In this document: positions 47,355 to 58,472 of the stretch, piece after piece
Layout of the letters: the number at the start of each line of letters is the position of its first letter
Position numbering within the stretch: the first letter of the stretch is position 1
Source: Blastomyces gilchristii SLH14081
Lineage: Eukaryota; Ascomycota; Eurotiomycetes; Onygenales; Ajellomycetaceae
Length of the DNA stretch: 64,000 nucleotides
Direction of reading: 5' to 3'
Assembly (NCBI RefSeq): GCF_000003855.2
Contig: NW_003101677.1
Coordinates: 120,922-184,921, forward strand
Notes under the pieces: model-generated
The model's input: only the letters and a program-made list of their open reading frames with translations
Databases searched by the model: none
Told to the model about the DNA's origin: nothing
Made by a program: the position numbers and the translations under genes

Positions 47355-48970
47355 GTGAGAATAATAAGTTCAAAAATACACTCAGTTGATGTGGAAAAAG
47401 ATGCTTTGTCAAATGCTATTTCTGAGATTGAAATTCTGAAGAGAAGAAAGAAAGAAGAAATAGAGAAAGAACAAGTTCTTGAAATACAGAAACTTAAAAA
47501 AGCAAGCAAGATTCCTAGAAAGCAGTGTCTGAATGAGATGAATGAAGAAGTTCTGTTAATTTGTCATACTTAGCCTAGATAACTACAGAAGATAATCAAG
47601 TTTAAACTTGAAATTTCAAACACAGTTTAAAAAACATTGAAAATTCTGAGTATAATTACTGATTCTTCACTTTACTCTTCTTCTTTTTCTACTTCTTCTT
47701 CTTCTTCTTTAAATTAGAAGAAAACATATGCTTAAGCAGCTGAATCTACTGTCTCTAAATTTGCTATCTTAAAATCTGCTTAAAATCCTGAGAAAACTGA
47801 GAAGAATACTGCTCAGACTTCTATTCATACAAAAGTGAAAAAAAAAGTGTAAAAAGAGAAAAACTTTCAAATCTTCAGAAATAGAAGACTTATTCTCAAA
47901 GTCTCAAATCAGAATATCTTACAGAGAAACAAGCTAAACTTGAATCTCATTTTTAGAATTAGAAATGAAATTAATCAGCAGATCATTTCTCAGTTAATAA
48001 CTGATATTAAAGTTCAAAAATCAGTTATAGCTTCAATTAAGTCATTCTTTATTGAAAACTCTATTATTCTGACTACAATGTCTGAATTCAGTGCAGAATT
48101 CCTTATTCAGAATAAGAATCTCTGAAAGTCAGCAGTAGAATCTTTGTTAAACATAACAATTCTATCTGAGAGAGATGAAAAGTGAGATAAATTCATTCTT
48201 TATAATATTTCAGTTGAAATTTTTGACTGTGAAGAAGAAATGCTACTTCTCAAAAATGAATTAGAAGAATATAACTCTATTCAACTGAGAAAAGAGTCTG
48301 TATAACTAAATACAATTGAGTTCAGACAAAGTAGAAGAAATACCTCTGTTCTAGTATATATGAAGATACTTAAATAATCAAAGATGTTTGAAGTAAGAGT
48401 AGCAGGTTTGAAAATGAGAGTTCATGAATACAAAGACTCAAGAATGAATCTCAAAGCTCAAACACAGTGTTTAAACTGTCAAAGATATGAACACTTTGTA
48501 ATCTCTTATTTTAGAGACTTAAAATGCACATTCTGTACTAGAGATTACAAAACTAGTGAGTATAAATGTGAAACTTGCTCAAAAGATGATGAAATATGTT
48601 AATATACTCTACTTAAATACTCTAATTGCAAAGAAAAACATGTATCTAGTTTAAAAGAATGTATATTTACTTCAAGAACTAAAAAGAACTGGAGAAAAGA
48701 TGAAGCTCAAAGTCAATCTAAAACTGAAGAGAATAGTCAAGTCAGTAAATCTACAACTGCAAGCTTAAAAAGAAGAAACTCATAACTATCTAAATCTTCA
48801 AACTTCAATTCCTCAGTTAAATATAAACAGAATTTGAATTCTCAAACTTCTATTAAGATTAGAGAATTGAGAAATAACTCTGATGATAAACTAGATATAA
48901 TGCAAGCAGTTAAGATTTCTACTTTTCAAAATAGTTATAATCTACTATCTGATAATAGTGATTAGATTCT
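47355..48970 (+). pseudogene. LINE 1 ORF1 (gag-like, CCHC knuckles)
   Basis: A broken frame with open parts at 47355-47573, 47940-48125 and 48384-48602. The last carries CLNCQRYEHFVISYF, CTFCTRDYKTSEYKC and CETCSKDDEIC, followed in frame by CKEKHVSSLKEC after a stop. This set of CX2CX4HX4C knuckles is typical of ORF1 in Tad/I/Jockey-type LINEs, a nucleic-acid-binding Gag-like protein. Lysine/glutamate-rich helices precede it. Dead by many stops. Confidence 0.7.
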
Positions 48971-49139
48971 ACTCTATCTCTACTCTCTTTTAGTATGAGT
49001 ATACAATAAAAACAATAAAAAAAGTTTAAAAACTTTTTAAAAATCTCATTTATTCAAAATAATATGAATAGAAACTCAAATTATATTTATTCTTATCTTC
49101 AAATTGTATTTGAATAAAAAGTTAATTTTATACTGCTTC

Positions 49140-49790
49140 AGAAACTGAATTTTGATACTGAGTAAAAATATATCATTTCTCATTCAAGCTACTACTACTT
49201 TCTACCTCAAAAGTCTGAGATAAAGTCAAGAGTAGTGATCTATGAAAGAAAGAGATCAAGATATTAATTTAATCTAAGATTTGATTTTATATCTGACTCT
49301 GATATTCTGATGAGTGATATTATAGATAAAGAGAATGAGTTTAATATTATATAGCTTATAAATATCTATAATGAAAAGTCATTGAAGAAAATAACAATAT
49401 CTGAATAATTAGTAGAGAATTTCTGAAAATAACTTCATTAAGAAACTCTATAATTGTAGAAGATTTCAATGCACATTATCTCTGATAAAATTCAGAATGT
49501 AAAAGAGCAGTAAGAGCAGATAATCTGATTGAATAAATCTTTGAGTATTTAATAGATTTAGTTAACAGGTCTGATCAATAAACATTCTTTAGAAAAGACA
49601 TGAAACAGAAATCTATTATAGATTTAATCTTTATGTCACAAAATCTAATTGAAAAAAGACTTGTAAACTGGTTTATTAATTCAAATGACACATCAGAATC
49701 AGGTCATGAGATTATTCAATTTAATATTGAACTGAGTGAAAAATAAATAAGTGAAAATTCTCTTCTCTCTAATCAGTTTAACTTTGAAAA
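49140..49790 (+). pseudogene. LINE 1 endonuclease domain remnant
   Basis: Reads, with stops, through VEDFNAHYLWW (the G/E-D-F-N-A-H motif of apurinic-type endonucleases), RADNLI, DLIFMSQNLI and the terminal SDTSESGHEIIQF (the SDH-type motif). Order and spacing fit the first domain of LINE ORF2, which nicks the target DNA. Inactive here. Confidence 0.65.
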
Positions 49791-50790
49791 AGCTGATTGA
49801 AAAGCAGTTAAAGAAAGTATAAAACTGTTAAAATCTAAAAAGCAGAGTAAGCTATATTGAAATCCTGATCAAGATATCTCAAATGAAATGCTTAAGAATA
49901 GAGTGAAACTCATTACATCTATTATTCTAATAAGTGTTAGAGATAGTATTTCAAAGAGAAAGTCTTCTGAGTATTTCAAATCTTGATGAACTGAGAATAT
50001 CACATCTAAAAGAAAACAATTAACTACTGCTAGAAGAGATTGAAAGAATGATATAATATCTGATAAAGAGTTCAATACTGTCAGAACTAAATATTTTTCA
50101 GATATTAAAAGAGCTAAAACAGACTGCCGAAACAAATTTCTTGAAGAAGCATAAGAAAAGAAAGTTTTTAAAGCTTTTAACTATACTAAAACAAGAAGTG
50201 TAGCAAAACTTCCAGCCTTAGAATATGAGTTTCAGAATAAATTATATATCACAAATTCTTTTGAGAAAAAATGTCAAGCTTTTATAAGAATTCTCTTTCA
50301 AAACTTATCAGATTCAGATTCAGAGAAAGAGAATATATCACTTCACAACTATATTAATAAAAATGACTGAGAATGATCTAAGCTTATACAAGATGAATTA
50401 GAGTCAGCTATCTTATCAAGTTCAGTTAAAATTGCTGCAGAGTCTGATTCAATCAATCACTTAATCATTCAAAATAAATACTTCTACTTAAAGAATGAAT
50501 ATTTTAAGCTCTTTTTCAATCTCTTGAAAAATGAATATCATTCTGAATGCTGAAGAGAAGTCACTAAAGTGATCCTTGCAAAATCTAATAGAAAAACTTC
50601 AAGTTCTGAGTCATATAGAGTAATATCTCTATTGAACTGTCTAGAAAAGATTTTAGAAAAGATAATAGCTACTTAATTATCTTTTATAAGCTCTATTAAT
50701 AATTCTCTTCCAAAACTTCCAACCTTAGAATATGAGTTTCAGAATGAATCATATACAGCAAACTCTTTTGAGGAAAAATGTCAAGCTTTT

Positions 50791-51231
50791 ATGAGAACTC
50801 TCTTTCAAAACTCATCAGATTCAGATTCAGAGGAAGAGAATATGTCACTTCTCAACTATATTGATGAAAATGACTGGGAATGGCCTGATCTTACTCAAGA
50901 TGAATTAGAGTCAGCTATCTTCTCAAGTTCAGTTAAGACTGCTGCAGGGCCTGATTCAATTAATCACTTGATTATTCAAAATACATACTTCTACTTAAAG
51001 AATGAATATTTTGAGCTCTTTTTCAATCTCTTGAAAAATAGATATCATTCTGAATGCTGGAGAGAAGCCACTGAAGTGATTCTTACAAAACCTAATAGAA
51101 AAACTTCAATTTCTAAGTCATATAGAGTAATATCTCTATTGAACTGCCTAGGAAAGGTTTTAGAAAAGATAATAGCTACTCAACTATCTTTTATAAGCTC
51201 TATCAGTAATTCTCTTTTATTCAGTGAATAA
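50791..51231 (+). pseudogene. LINE 2 reverse transcriptase N-terminal part
   Basis: 146 open codons: WPDLTQDELESAIFSSSVKTA, then AAGPDSINHLII, ECWREATEVILTKPNRK and YRVISLLNCLGKVLEKII. These are the conserved RT blocks 0-2 of non-LTR elements (P-GPDxI, K-P-x-K, S-YRxISLL). It continues after one stop (TAA at 51229-51231, from CAA) into DRKQCSAIDTVLSVIHDI, then runs into the gap. No function of its own. Confidence 0.8.
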
Positions 51232-51413
51232 ATGAAAGATAGAAAACAGTGCTCTGCAATTGACACTGTTCTCTCAGTTATTCATGATATTCAAATAGCA
51301 AAGCATGAAGATCTGGTCTCAACTGCAGTTTTTATTAATATAAAAGAAGCATTGATCATGTTTCAAAGCCAAGGTAATTCAGACATTGAAGATGTTAAAA
51401 ATATCACTTTCTC

Positions 51414-52022
51414 NNNNNNNNNNNNNNNNNNNNNNNNNNNNNNNNNNNNNNNNNNNNNNNNNNNNNNNNNNNNNNNNNNNNNNNNNNNNNNNNNNNNNNN
51501 NNNNNNNNNNNNNNNNNNNNNNNNNNNNNNNNNNNNNNNNNNNNNNNNNNNNNNNNNNNNNNNNNNNNNNNNNNNNNNNNNNNNNNNNNNNNNNNNNNNN
51601 NNNNNNNNNNNNNNNNNNNNNNNNNNNNNNNNNNNNNNNNNNNNNNNNNNNNNNNNNNNNNNNNNNNNNNNNNNNNNNNNNNNNNNNNNNNNNNNNNNNN
51701 NNNNNNNNNNNNNNNNNNNNNNNNNNNNNNNNNNNNNNNNNNNNNNNNNNNNNNNNNNNNNNNNNNNNNNNNNNNNNNNNNNNNNNNNNNNNNNNNNNNN
51801 NNNNNNNNNNNNNNNNNNNNNNNNNNNNNNNNNNNNNNNNNNNNNNNNNNNNNNNNNNNNNNNNNNNNNNNNNNNNNNNNNNNNNNNNNNNNNNNNNNNN
51901 NNNNNNNNNNNNNNNNNNNNNNNNNNNNNNNNNNNNNNNNNNNNNNNNNNNNNNNNNNNNNNNNNNNNNNNNNNNNNNNNNNNNNNNNNNNNNNNNNNNN
52001 NNNNNNNNNNNNNNNNNNNNNN
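51414..52022. other. assembly gap (609 N)
   Basis: A run of N inside LINE 2. The corresponding interval in LINE 1 (54041-54650) is 610 bases, so the gap length agrees with missing LINE RT sequence and not with an extra insertion. Frames crossing it are meaningless. Confidence 0.95.
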
Positions 52023-53750
52023 ATTAAGAGAATTTCACTGAACTCTTTCAAAGTCTGTAAAACAGAAGCCTTGAGAAGAATCTGAGAGCATTCAAATCAT
52101 CTTCTATAAAGCAATGGAAATTGAAGCTTCAATTCCTTCTTCTGCTATTAGATTTGAAAAGGCCTGTATGAACTATGCTCTGAGAGTTATAAAGATGAGC
52201 TTAAATCATATAATCAGAGAAAGAGTCTCTTCTTCATTTTCATCAATTAACTCTGAAAATGAACTGGATTGAAATAGATTTCTTGATTGAAATGAAAATA
52301 ATTCTTCAAAGAAAATGCCTTCTCAACTGTACAGACTATGCTCTCTGATTAAAAATCAATTTTCTTCTTTAAATGTTGAAAAAGTTGATCATGAGAAGTT
52401 ATCTCTCTGAAGAGAAAAGCTTGAATCTCTTATAAACTTACAAATAAGTGAACTATCAAAAGAGAAAGAATATGAACAGCATTTGAAGAGAATTTCTACA
52501 ATTAATATAAAAGACTCTATTCTGATTTATTCAGATGGCTCAAAAAATGAGAATTTGAATAGATTAGGCACAGATATTGCTTATACTGAAGATAATATCA
52601 ATTTTATCTCAGATTTCTGAAATTTAGACTGTGAATCTGAAGTCTTTGATGCTGAACTATTTTCAATAGTGAAAGCTTTCAAACTCATAGAAATAAAATC
52701 TTATAAAAGAGGAAATAGTTTAAAAGAGACATGAGTATTCTCTGATAGTCAAGCTGCTTTAAAAAGACTTAGAAATAGTCAGATTCATAATAATCAAATG
52801 AATCTTGAACTGATCTTAAACTCTGTTTTGAAAATTCAAAAGTGAAGAATATCAAAGCTGATAATTCATCTGCACTGAGTTCCTGCTCATATGAATATTC
52901 ATGGCAATGAATTGACTGATTCAGCTGTAAAAAAGAGTGCAGAATTAAGCAGATCTATTCAAAAAATTATGTTCTAGTCTTTTATAAATAGAAAAATAAA
53001 AGAATCTTGTTTAGACAAGTGAAATGAAAGCTGGCAGAAACAAAAGAAGAGTATACATTATTCAAGATTTGAAATAAAACCCAAGTGAAAATCTTGTTCA
53101 ATTAAATGTAAAAAGAAAATATTCTCATCTATAATACAGCTGAAACTAGGACATGACTATTTCAAATCTTATATACAAAGATTTGATGATAGATTTGACT
53201 CAATAGAATGCTCATTCTGCAATGCAAATGAGAATTCTGAGTATATTATAATGCACTGTGCATTATACAATAGTCTCAGAGTTAGATTGAAAGAGAAGTA
53301 TGATCTAAATCAATTAAATATGAGATTCTTATTCTCAACTGAGACAGGAATTAAATACTTAATAAACTTTCTATCAGAAACTCAAGCAGCTACAAGAAAA
53401 TGGCTAAATTCAGAATTATCTGAATATGAAGAGGAGGAAATCAATCAGATATAGTCTGTTAAAACAGCTATATACTATCTTTTAATAATTTGTTTTGTTA
53501 CAGTCTCTCTTTACTTTATCTTTTCCTTTCAATTTCTTTCTATCTATCTATTTAATGTGTCTATCTTTAAGACTGTGTTCTCTTTCTCTTTTCCTTTGTC
53601 ATGATATTGTCAAATGATTTCAAAGTATCAGAAGATGTTAAAACACTGCAATTTGTAAACAGTTTTTGTATTCTGAGCTGGAATTTTCTGATTTTGCATA
53701 TCTGAAATTGATGAATGTATAATAGTTAACTTTACAGATATAGGAAAAAC

Positions 53751-53773
53751 CCTGAGAACTAAAAGTTCTCAGG
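53751..53773 (+). other. conserved 3'-UTR hairpin of the LINE
   Basis: CCTGAGAACT / AAA / AGTTCTCAGG: a perfect 10-bp stem about 50 bases before the (AAT)n tail. The same stem is in the copy at 42315-42336 (minus strand) and, mutated, near 56890-56910. Some LINE reverse transcriptases recognise such a 3' stem-loop; that role is inferred here. Confidence 0.75.
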
Positions 53774-54713
53774 TAAATGTCATAGTCTCTGACTGTATAC
53801 ATCTATAATTGAAGAATAATAATAATAATAATAATTCTCTTCTATTCAGTGAATAAACAGAAGATAGAAAACAATGCTCTGCAATTGACACTGTTCTCTT
53901 AGTTATTCATTATATTTAAATAACAATGCATGAAGATCTGGTCTCAACAGCAGTTTCTATTGATATAAAAGAAGCATTTAATCATGTTTCAAAGTCAAAG
54001 TTAATTCAGACTTTGAAGATGTTAAAACTGTCATTTTCTCTAATAAAATAAGTTAACTGTTTTATATCTAAAAGAATTATACAACTATTCTTTGATAGAA
54101 TGAAATAAGACAAGACTGAGATAAAAATAGAAGTACTGTAAGAATTCTCAATCTCTCTCATTTTATTTGCAATATACACTGCATATCTATTCAAGAATAG
54201 AGATATGACTATAGTGTGATCTCTAAGTTATATGAATGATATTGATCTAGTCTACAGCTCAAAAACAATCAAAGAGAATTTAGAAGTGATTGAAAAAGCA
54301 GCAAAGAAAATCTTTGTTAGAGCAGATATCAATCAAATATAATTTAATATGAATAAAGCTGAGTTAATTCATTTCTTTTCTAGATTCAATAAGGAAAAAC
54401 TATGTCTAACTCTTTTAAATAGAGAGATTAAACCCAGTTTAAATGTCAAATGATTAGAAGTATGGTTAAACTCTAAGTTAAATTTTAAATATCATATTCA
54501 ACACAGAACTATCAAGGCAGAAAGACTATTAAATAGCATAATCAGACTATCAAATACAGAGAGAGATCTATTCTTTCAGGCTATGAAACAGTTATATATA
54601 GCCTGTATTATCTCAGTAGCTGATTATGAAGTTCAAGTTTGATGAAATAATCAAGAAAATTTCACTGAACACTTTCAAAGTCTGTAAAACAGAGCTTTGA
54701 GAAGAATTCTGAG

Positions 54714-55219
54714 TGAACTGGCCGCTGAGATCATGAATTTCATGTTTGGTCTCATTTGGTCTGATCTCATACATTTCTTGGCGTGAATCCCGCTGGGACT
54801 AGTCATTAAAAAAACATGTAAAGTGACTATATATCAGATCTTAAAATGAAATCATGACTTGAAAAAAATGAGAAAGTGGTCTCATTTGATCCCATTTAGT
54901 CTCATTCTTGGCATAAAGTTACTATTTTTAGAGATTTTAAGGTTTTCTTTAGACTATTTTTAATTTTTTAAAAAGTAATGCTTTTTGATAACACTTAAAT
55001 GAGATTTAAAGTCATTTAAAGCAATAAAAATAATTTAAATTGAGAAGTGAAAATCATGATCTCATTTGGAAAATGTGATAAGAGTAGACAGTAAGTCTCA
55101 CTGAGACAGTATGAAACTACTATCTAATGTTAAAACTGTGTAATGAGATCAGTCGAATTGATAATGAGACTATCAAAAAATCTGGTCCTGGTCTCAGACA
55201 CGGTCACACGGTCAGTCTA
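54714..55219 (+). mobile_element. hAT-like MITE copy F in LINE 1
   Basis: 506 bp starting TGAACTGGCCGCTGAG and ending CGGTCAGTCTA, with the exact 8-bp duplication ATTCTGAG at 54706-54713 and 55220-55227. Little mutated, and it splits the RT/RNase H region of LINE 1. Confidence 0.92.
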
Positions 55220-56988
55220 ATTCTGAGAGCATTTAAAACATCTTCTATTAAAGTAATGAAAATTGAAGCTTCAATTCTTCCTTCTGCTATTAGATTTAAA
55301 AAGACCTGTATGAACTATACTCTTAGAGTTATAAAGATAAGCTCAAATTATATAATGAGAGAAAGAGTCTCTTCTTCATTTTCATCATTTAACTCTGAAA
55401 ATGAACTGGATTGAAATACATTTTATGATTGAAATAAAAAGAATTCTTTAAAGAAAATGCTCTCTCAACTATACAGACTATATTCACTGATTAAAAATTA
55501 ATTTTCTTCTTTAAATGTTAAAAAGATTGATCATGAGAAGATATCTCTCTGAAGAGAAAAGCTTGAATCTCTCATAGACTTGTAAATAAGTGAACTATCT
55601 AAAGAGAGAGAATATGAACAGCATTTGAAGAAGATTTCTATAATTAATATAAAAGACTCTATTCTGATCTATTCAGATGTCTCAAAAAATGAGAATTTGA
55701 AAAGATTAGAGACAGACATTGCTTATACTTAAGATAATATTCATTTTATCTCAGATTTCTGAAATTTAGGCTGTGAATCTGAAGTGTTTGATGCTGAACT
55801 ATTTGTAATAGTGAAAGCTTTCAAACTCATTGAAATAAAATCTTATAAAAGAGAAAATAGTTTGAAAGAGATATAAATATTCTCTAATAGTCAAGCTGCT
55901 TTAAAACAACTTAGAAATAGTCAGATTTATAATAATCAAATGAATCTTGAACTGATTTTAAACTCTGTTTTAAAAATTTAAAAAAGAAGAACATCAAAAC
56001 AGATAATTCATCTGCACTGAGTTTCAGCTCATATGAATATTCATGACAATGAATTGGCTGATTCAGCTGCAAAAAAGAGTTCAGAATTAAGCAGATTTAT
56101 TCAAAAAACAGTGTTCTGATCTTTCATAAAGAGAAAGATAAAAGAATCTTGTTTAAATAAGTGAAATAAAAGCTGACAGAAATAAAAGAAGAGTATACAT
56201 TATTCAAGATTTGAGATAAAATCAAAGTGAAAATCTTGTTCAATTAAATGTAAAAAGAAAATATTCTCATCTATAATTCAGCTGAAACTAGAATATGATT
56301 GTTTCAAATTCTATATACAAAGATTTGATGATAGATTTGATTTAACAGAGTGCTTATTCTGCAATGCAAATGAGAATTCTGAGTATATTGTAATACACTG
56401 TGCATTATACAATAGTCTCAGAGTCAGATTGAAAGAGAAGTATGATTTAAATTAATTAAATATGAGATTCTTATTCTCAACTGAGACAGAAATTAAATAC
56501 TTAATAGACTTTCTATCAGAAACTCAAGCAGCTATAAGAAAATGACTAAATTCAGAAATATCTGAATGTGAAGAGAAGGAAATTGATCAGATATAGTCTG
56601 TTAAAACAGCTATACACTATCTTTTAAAAATTTGCTTTATTACAGTCTCTCTTTACTTTACTTTTTCCTTTCTATTCTTTTCTATCTATCTATTTAATGT
56701 GTCTATCTTTAAGACTGTGTTCTCTTTTCTTTTGTCATGATATTGTCAAATGATTTCAAAGTATTAGAAGATGTTAAAATACTACATTTTGTAAAAAGCT
56801 TTTGTATTCTAAGCTGGAATTTTCTGATTTTGCATATCTGAAATTGGTGAATGTATAATAGTTGACTTTAAAGATATAGAAAAAACTCTGAGAACTAAAA
56901 CTTCTTAGATAGATGTTATAGTCTCTGACTGTATTTATCTATAATTGAAGAAGAATAATAATAATAATAAAACAGCTTGACTATTAGA

Positions 56989-57941
56989 TATAACATGACG
57001 GAACTGAAGCAGTGACTAGTTAATAGCATTATATAGAGATAGTTGTTTGAGAAGCTGTATAAGTGAGCTTGACTATCTTGCTTAAATAGTGAGCTTGTAG
57101 ACTATAGAGTTATTGCAAGAATATCACAGATATAATACTTAGTATACTAAGAAGATTATATAAGATACACAGTAACTCTTGTATATATTTCAGTAGAAGA
57201 AAAACAAATCACTGACTTCTTTTATAAGAAGTCAGCATCTAGTTATTTTATATAGATAATGAGTGAATATCTTCTCTTATTTCATAAGTGAGAATAGCTG
57301 AAGTAATACCTCAGTAGTATCTCACTGTTAAGAAAAAGTAATCTGCTAATCTTATATAGAAGTGAGATTCTTATATTTATTAATCAGATCTTTCTATAAT
57401 ATATCTGAATAATATTATAGAGTAGTTGAAAACTAGTTTAAATAGAATAAAATTATCTGTATGAAAGTGATAAGCTGTATAAAATTACAATGAGATCTTA
57501 ACACAGCTAAGAGTGTGATAATACTCTTCTCTTTAAGAGTATAGTCTCTATATTCTCAAGATTATCAGATTAGAAATTATCTTTGTTATATAGTAATAGT
57601 TACTAATCAATTAACAGTGTATATACTGTATGTGATATAAAGAAATAGATGAGTTTTTCTGCTAATTGTATAGATCTTTCTTTACTCATCTTCATTCAAA
57701 TTAAATGTATAATAAGTGAGTTTCTTATATATCAATTTGAGATGAGAAAAATATAGTTAATAAGTAACTTACAGATCTCTCATTATATTCTGTTCTATAT
57801 ATGAAATTCTCTGTAAAAGTGATGTATTTTAGAGATAAAGTTAACAGTAGTAGCAGGATTTTTTTGAAAAGATCTTCTCTTCTATAAAACATTTTTCTTT
57901 CTCTCTCTCTCAATTGCAATAGTGAGTGTATAAGAGTATCA
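56989..57941 (-). repeat. probable 3' LTR of right gypsy element
   Basis: Starts TATAACATGACGG (TGTAACATAATGAAAC in the inverted copy at 2568) and ends AGAGTATCA. About 953 bp. The outer edge is firm; the inner edge is inferred. Confidence 0.5.
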
Positions 57942-58472
57942 TTCTTGAAGAATAATAAAGGGCTTATTCTGACATTCTCTAGTGAATAAATATCTTTGTG
58001 ATGCAGCTGTGGTCTTCATGACTGTCAAGAAAGCCCAGTTGAAGGCAGAGACAGCAGTGTCAACAGACTGCAGGAGCACTGCTCTCATTGTCACATCTTC
58101 TCCTCCTCCTTCTCCTGCTTCTCTTGCAGCCGTGGCGGCAGTCACTGTCCCTTGCAGGGGAGTGTCATCCCTTCTGCCGGTCGGTTCATCTGTGTCCGGT
58201 CCTTCCTCTGCCCCCCCCCCCGCCGTTGCGACGCCGCCCCCCCCCCCAACCAACACAGTGATGTATGACCCCATGTGATCATTCAGAGAGGACCTCAGGG
58301 AGAGCTTGGTTCTGAGAACAGCAGCTCTGAGGAGCCCAATCTGTAGTTCCCCTCCTGTGGCATGCCTGAGCCCTGCTCGGGATGCTGCTTGATTGGGTCT
58401 GCAGAGTTCCACAGTTCCTTTGCCTTCTCTCTGTGAAGAGGCTTCAGTGTGACTTCTGACTGGCATCATCAT
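57939..58472 (-). pseudogene. unidentified frame between gypsy integrase and 3' LTR
   Basis: A 177-codon open frame, GC-rich (58050-58500) within an otherwise AT-rich element, with runs of C at 58210-58247 giving Gly-rich LVGGGGGV and AGGGAEEG. The mutated counterpart is at 1140-1610 (+). The product (start MMMPVRSHTEASSQREG) is Ala/Gly/Thr-rich with no motif I recognise. Its position downstream of integrase is where some gypsy elements carry an extra third frame. It may also simply be a little-mutated non-coding region. Confidence 0.35.

Larger units (their letters stand above)
50710..53829 (+). mobile_element. LINE 2, 5'-truncated, nested in LINE 1
   Basis: Flanked by AATAATTCTCTT at 50698-50709 and 53830-53841. 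The left part duplicates LINE 1 from about 50212 onward but keeps Trp and CC/GG. It contains the RT N-terminal region, the 609-base gap, the RNase H region with TGA stops, the C-terminal knuckle (open at 53251-53454), a perfect 10-bp hairpin at 53751-53773 and the (AAT)n tail. The host LINE 1 continues at 53842. Confidence 0.87.
45881..56968 (+). mobile_element. LINE 1, near full length, with nested LINE 2 and MITE F
   Basis: Bounded by a 14-bp duplication with two G/A differences, AAAGCAGCTTAACT (45867-45880) and AAAACAGCTTGACT (56969-56982). The first 560 bases are an unusual un-mutated island. ORF1 remnants with zinc knuckles lie at 47355-48970, the endonuclease region at about 49140-49790, and RT at 50350-50709 continuing 53842-54713. 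RNase H is at 55230-56580, followed by the 3' region with a decayed hairpin and (AAT)n tail. Most Trp codons are TGA. In the RT the expected aspartate pair reads YMND (about 54230), consistent with G-to-A mutation of the catalytic motif. Confidence 0.82.

Noticed and set aside
51232..52051. Long frames of 213-269 residues
   Set aside because: They consist mostly of N translated as X across the assembly gap.
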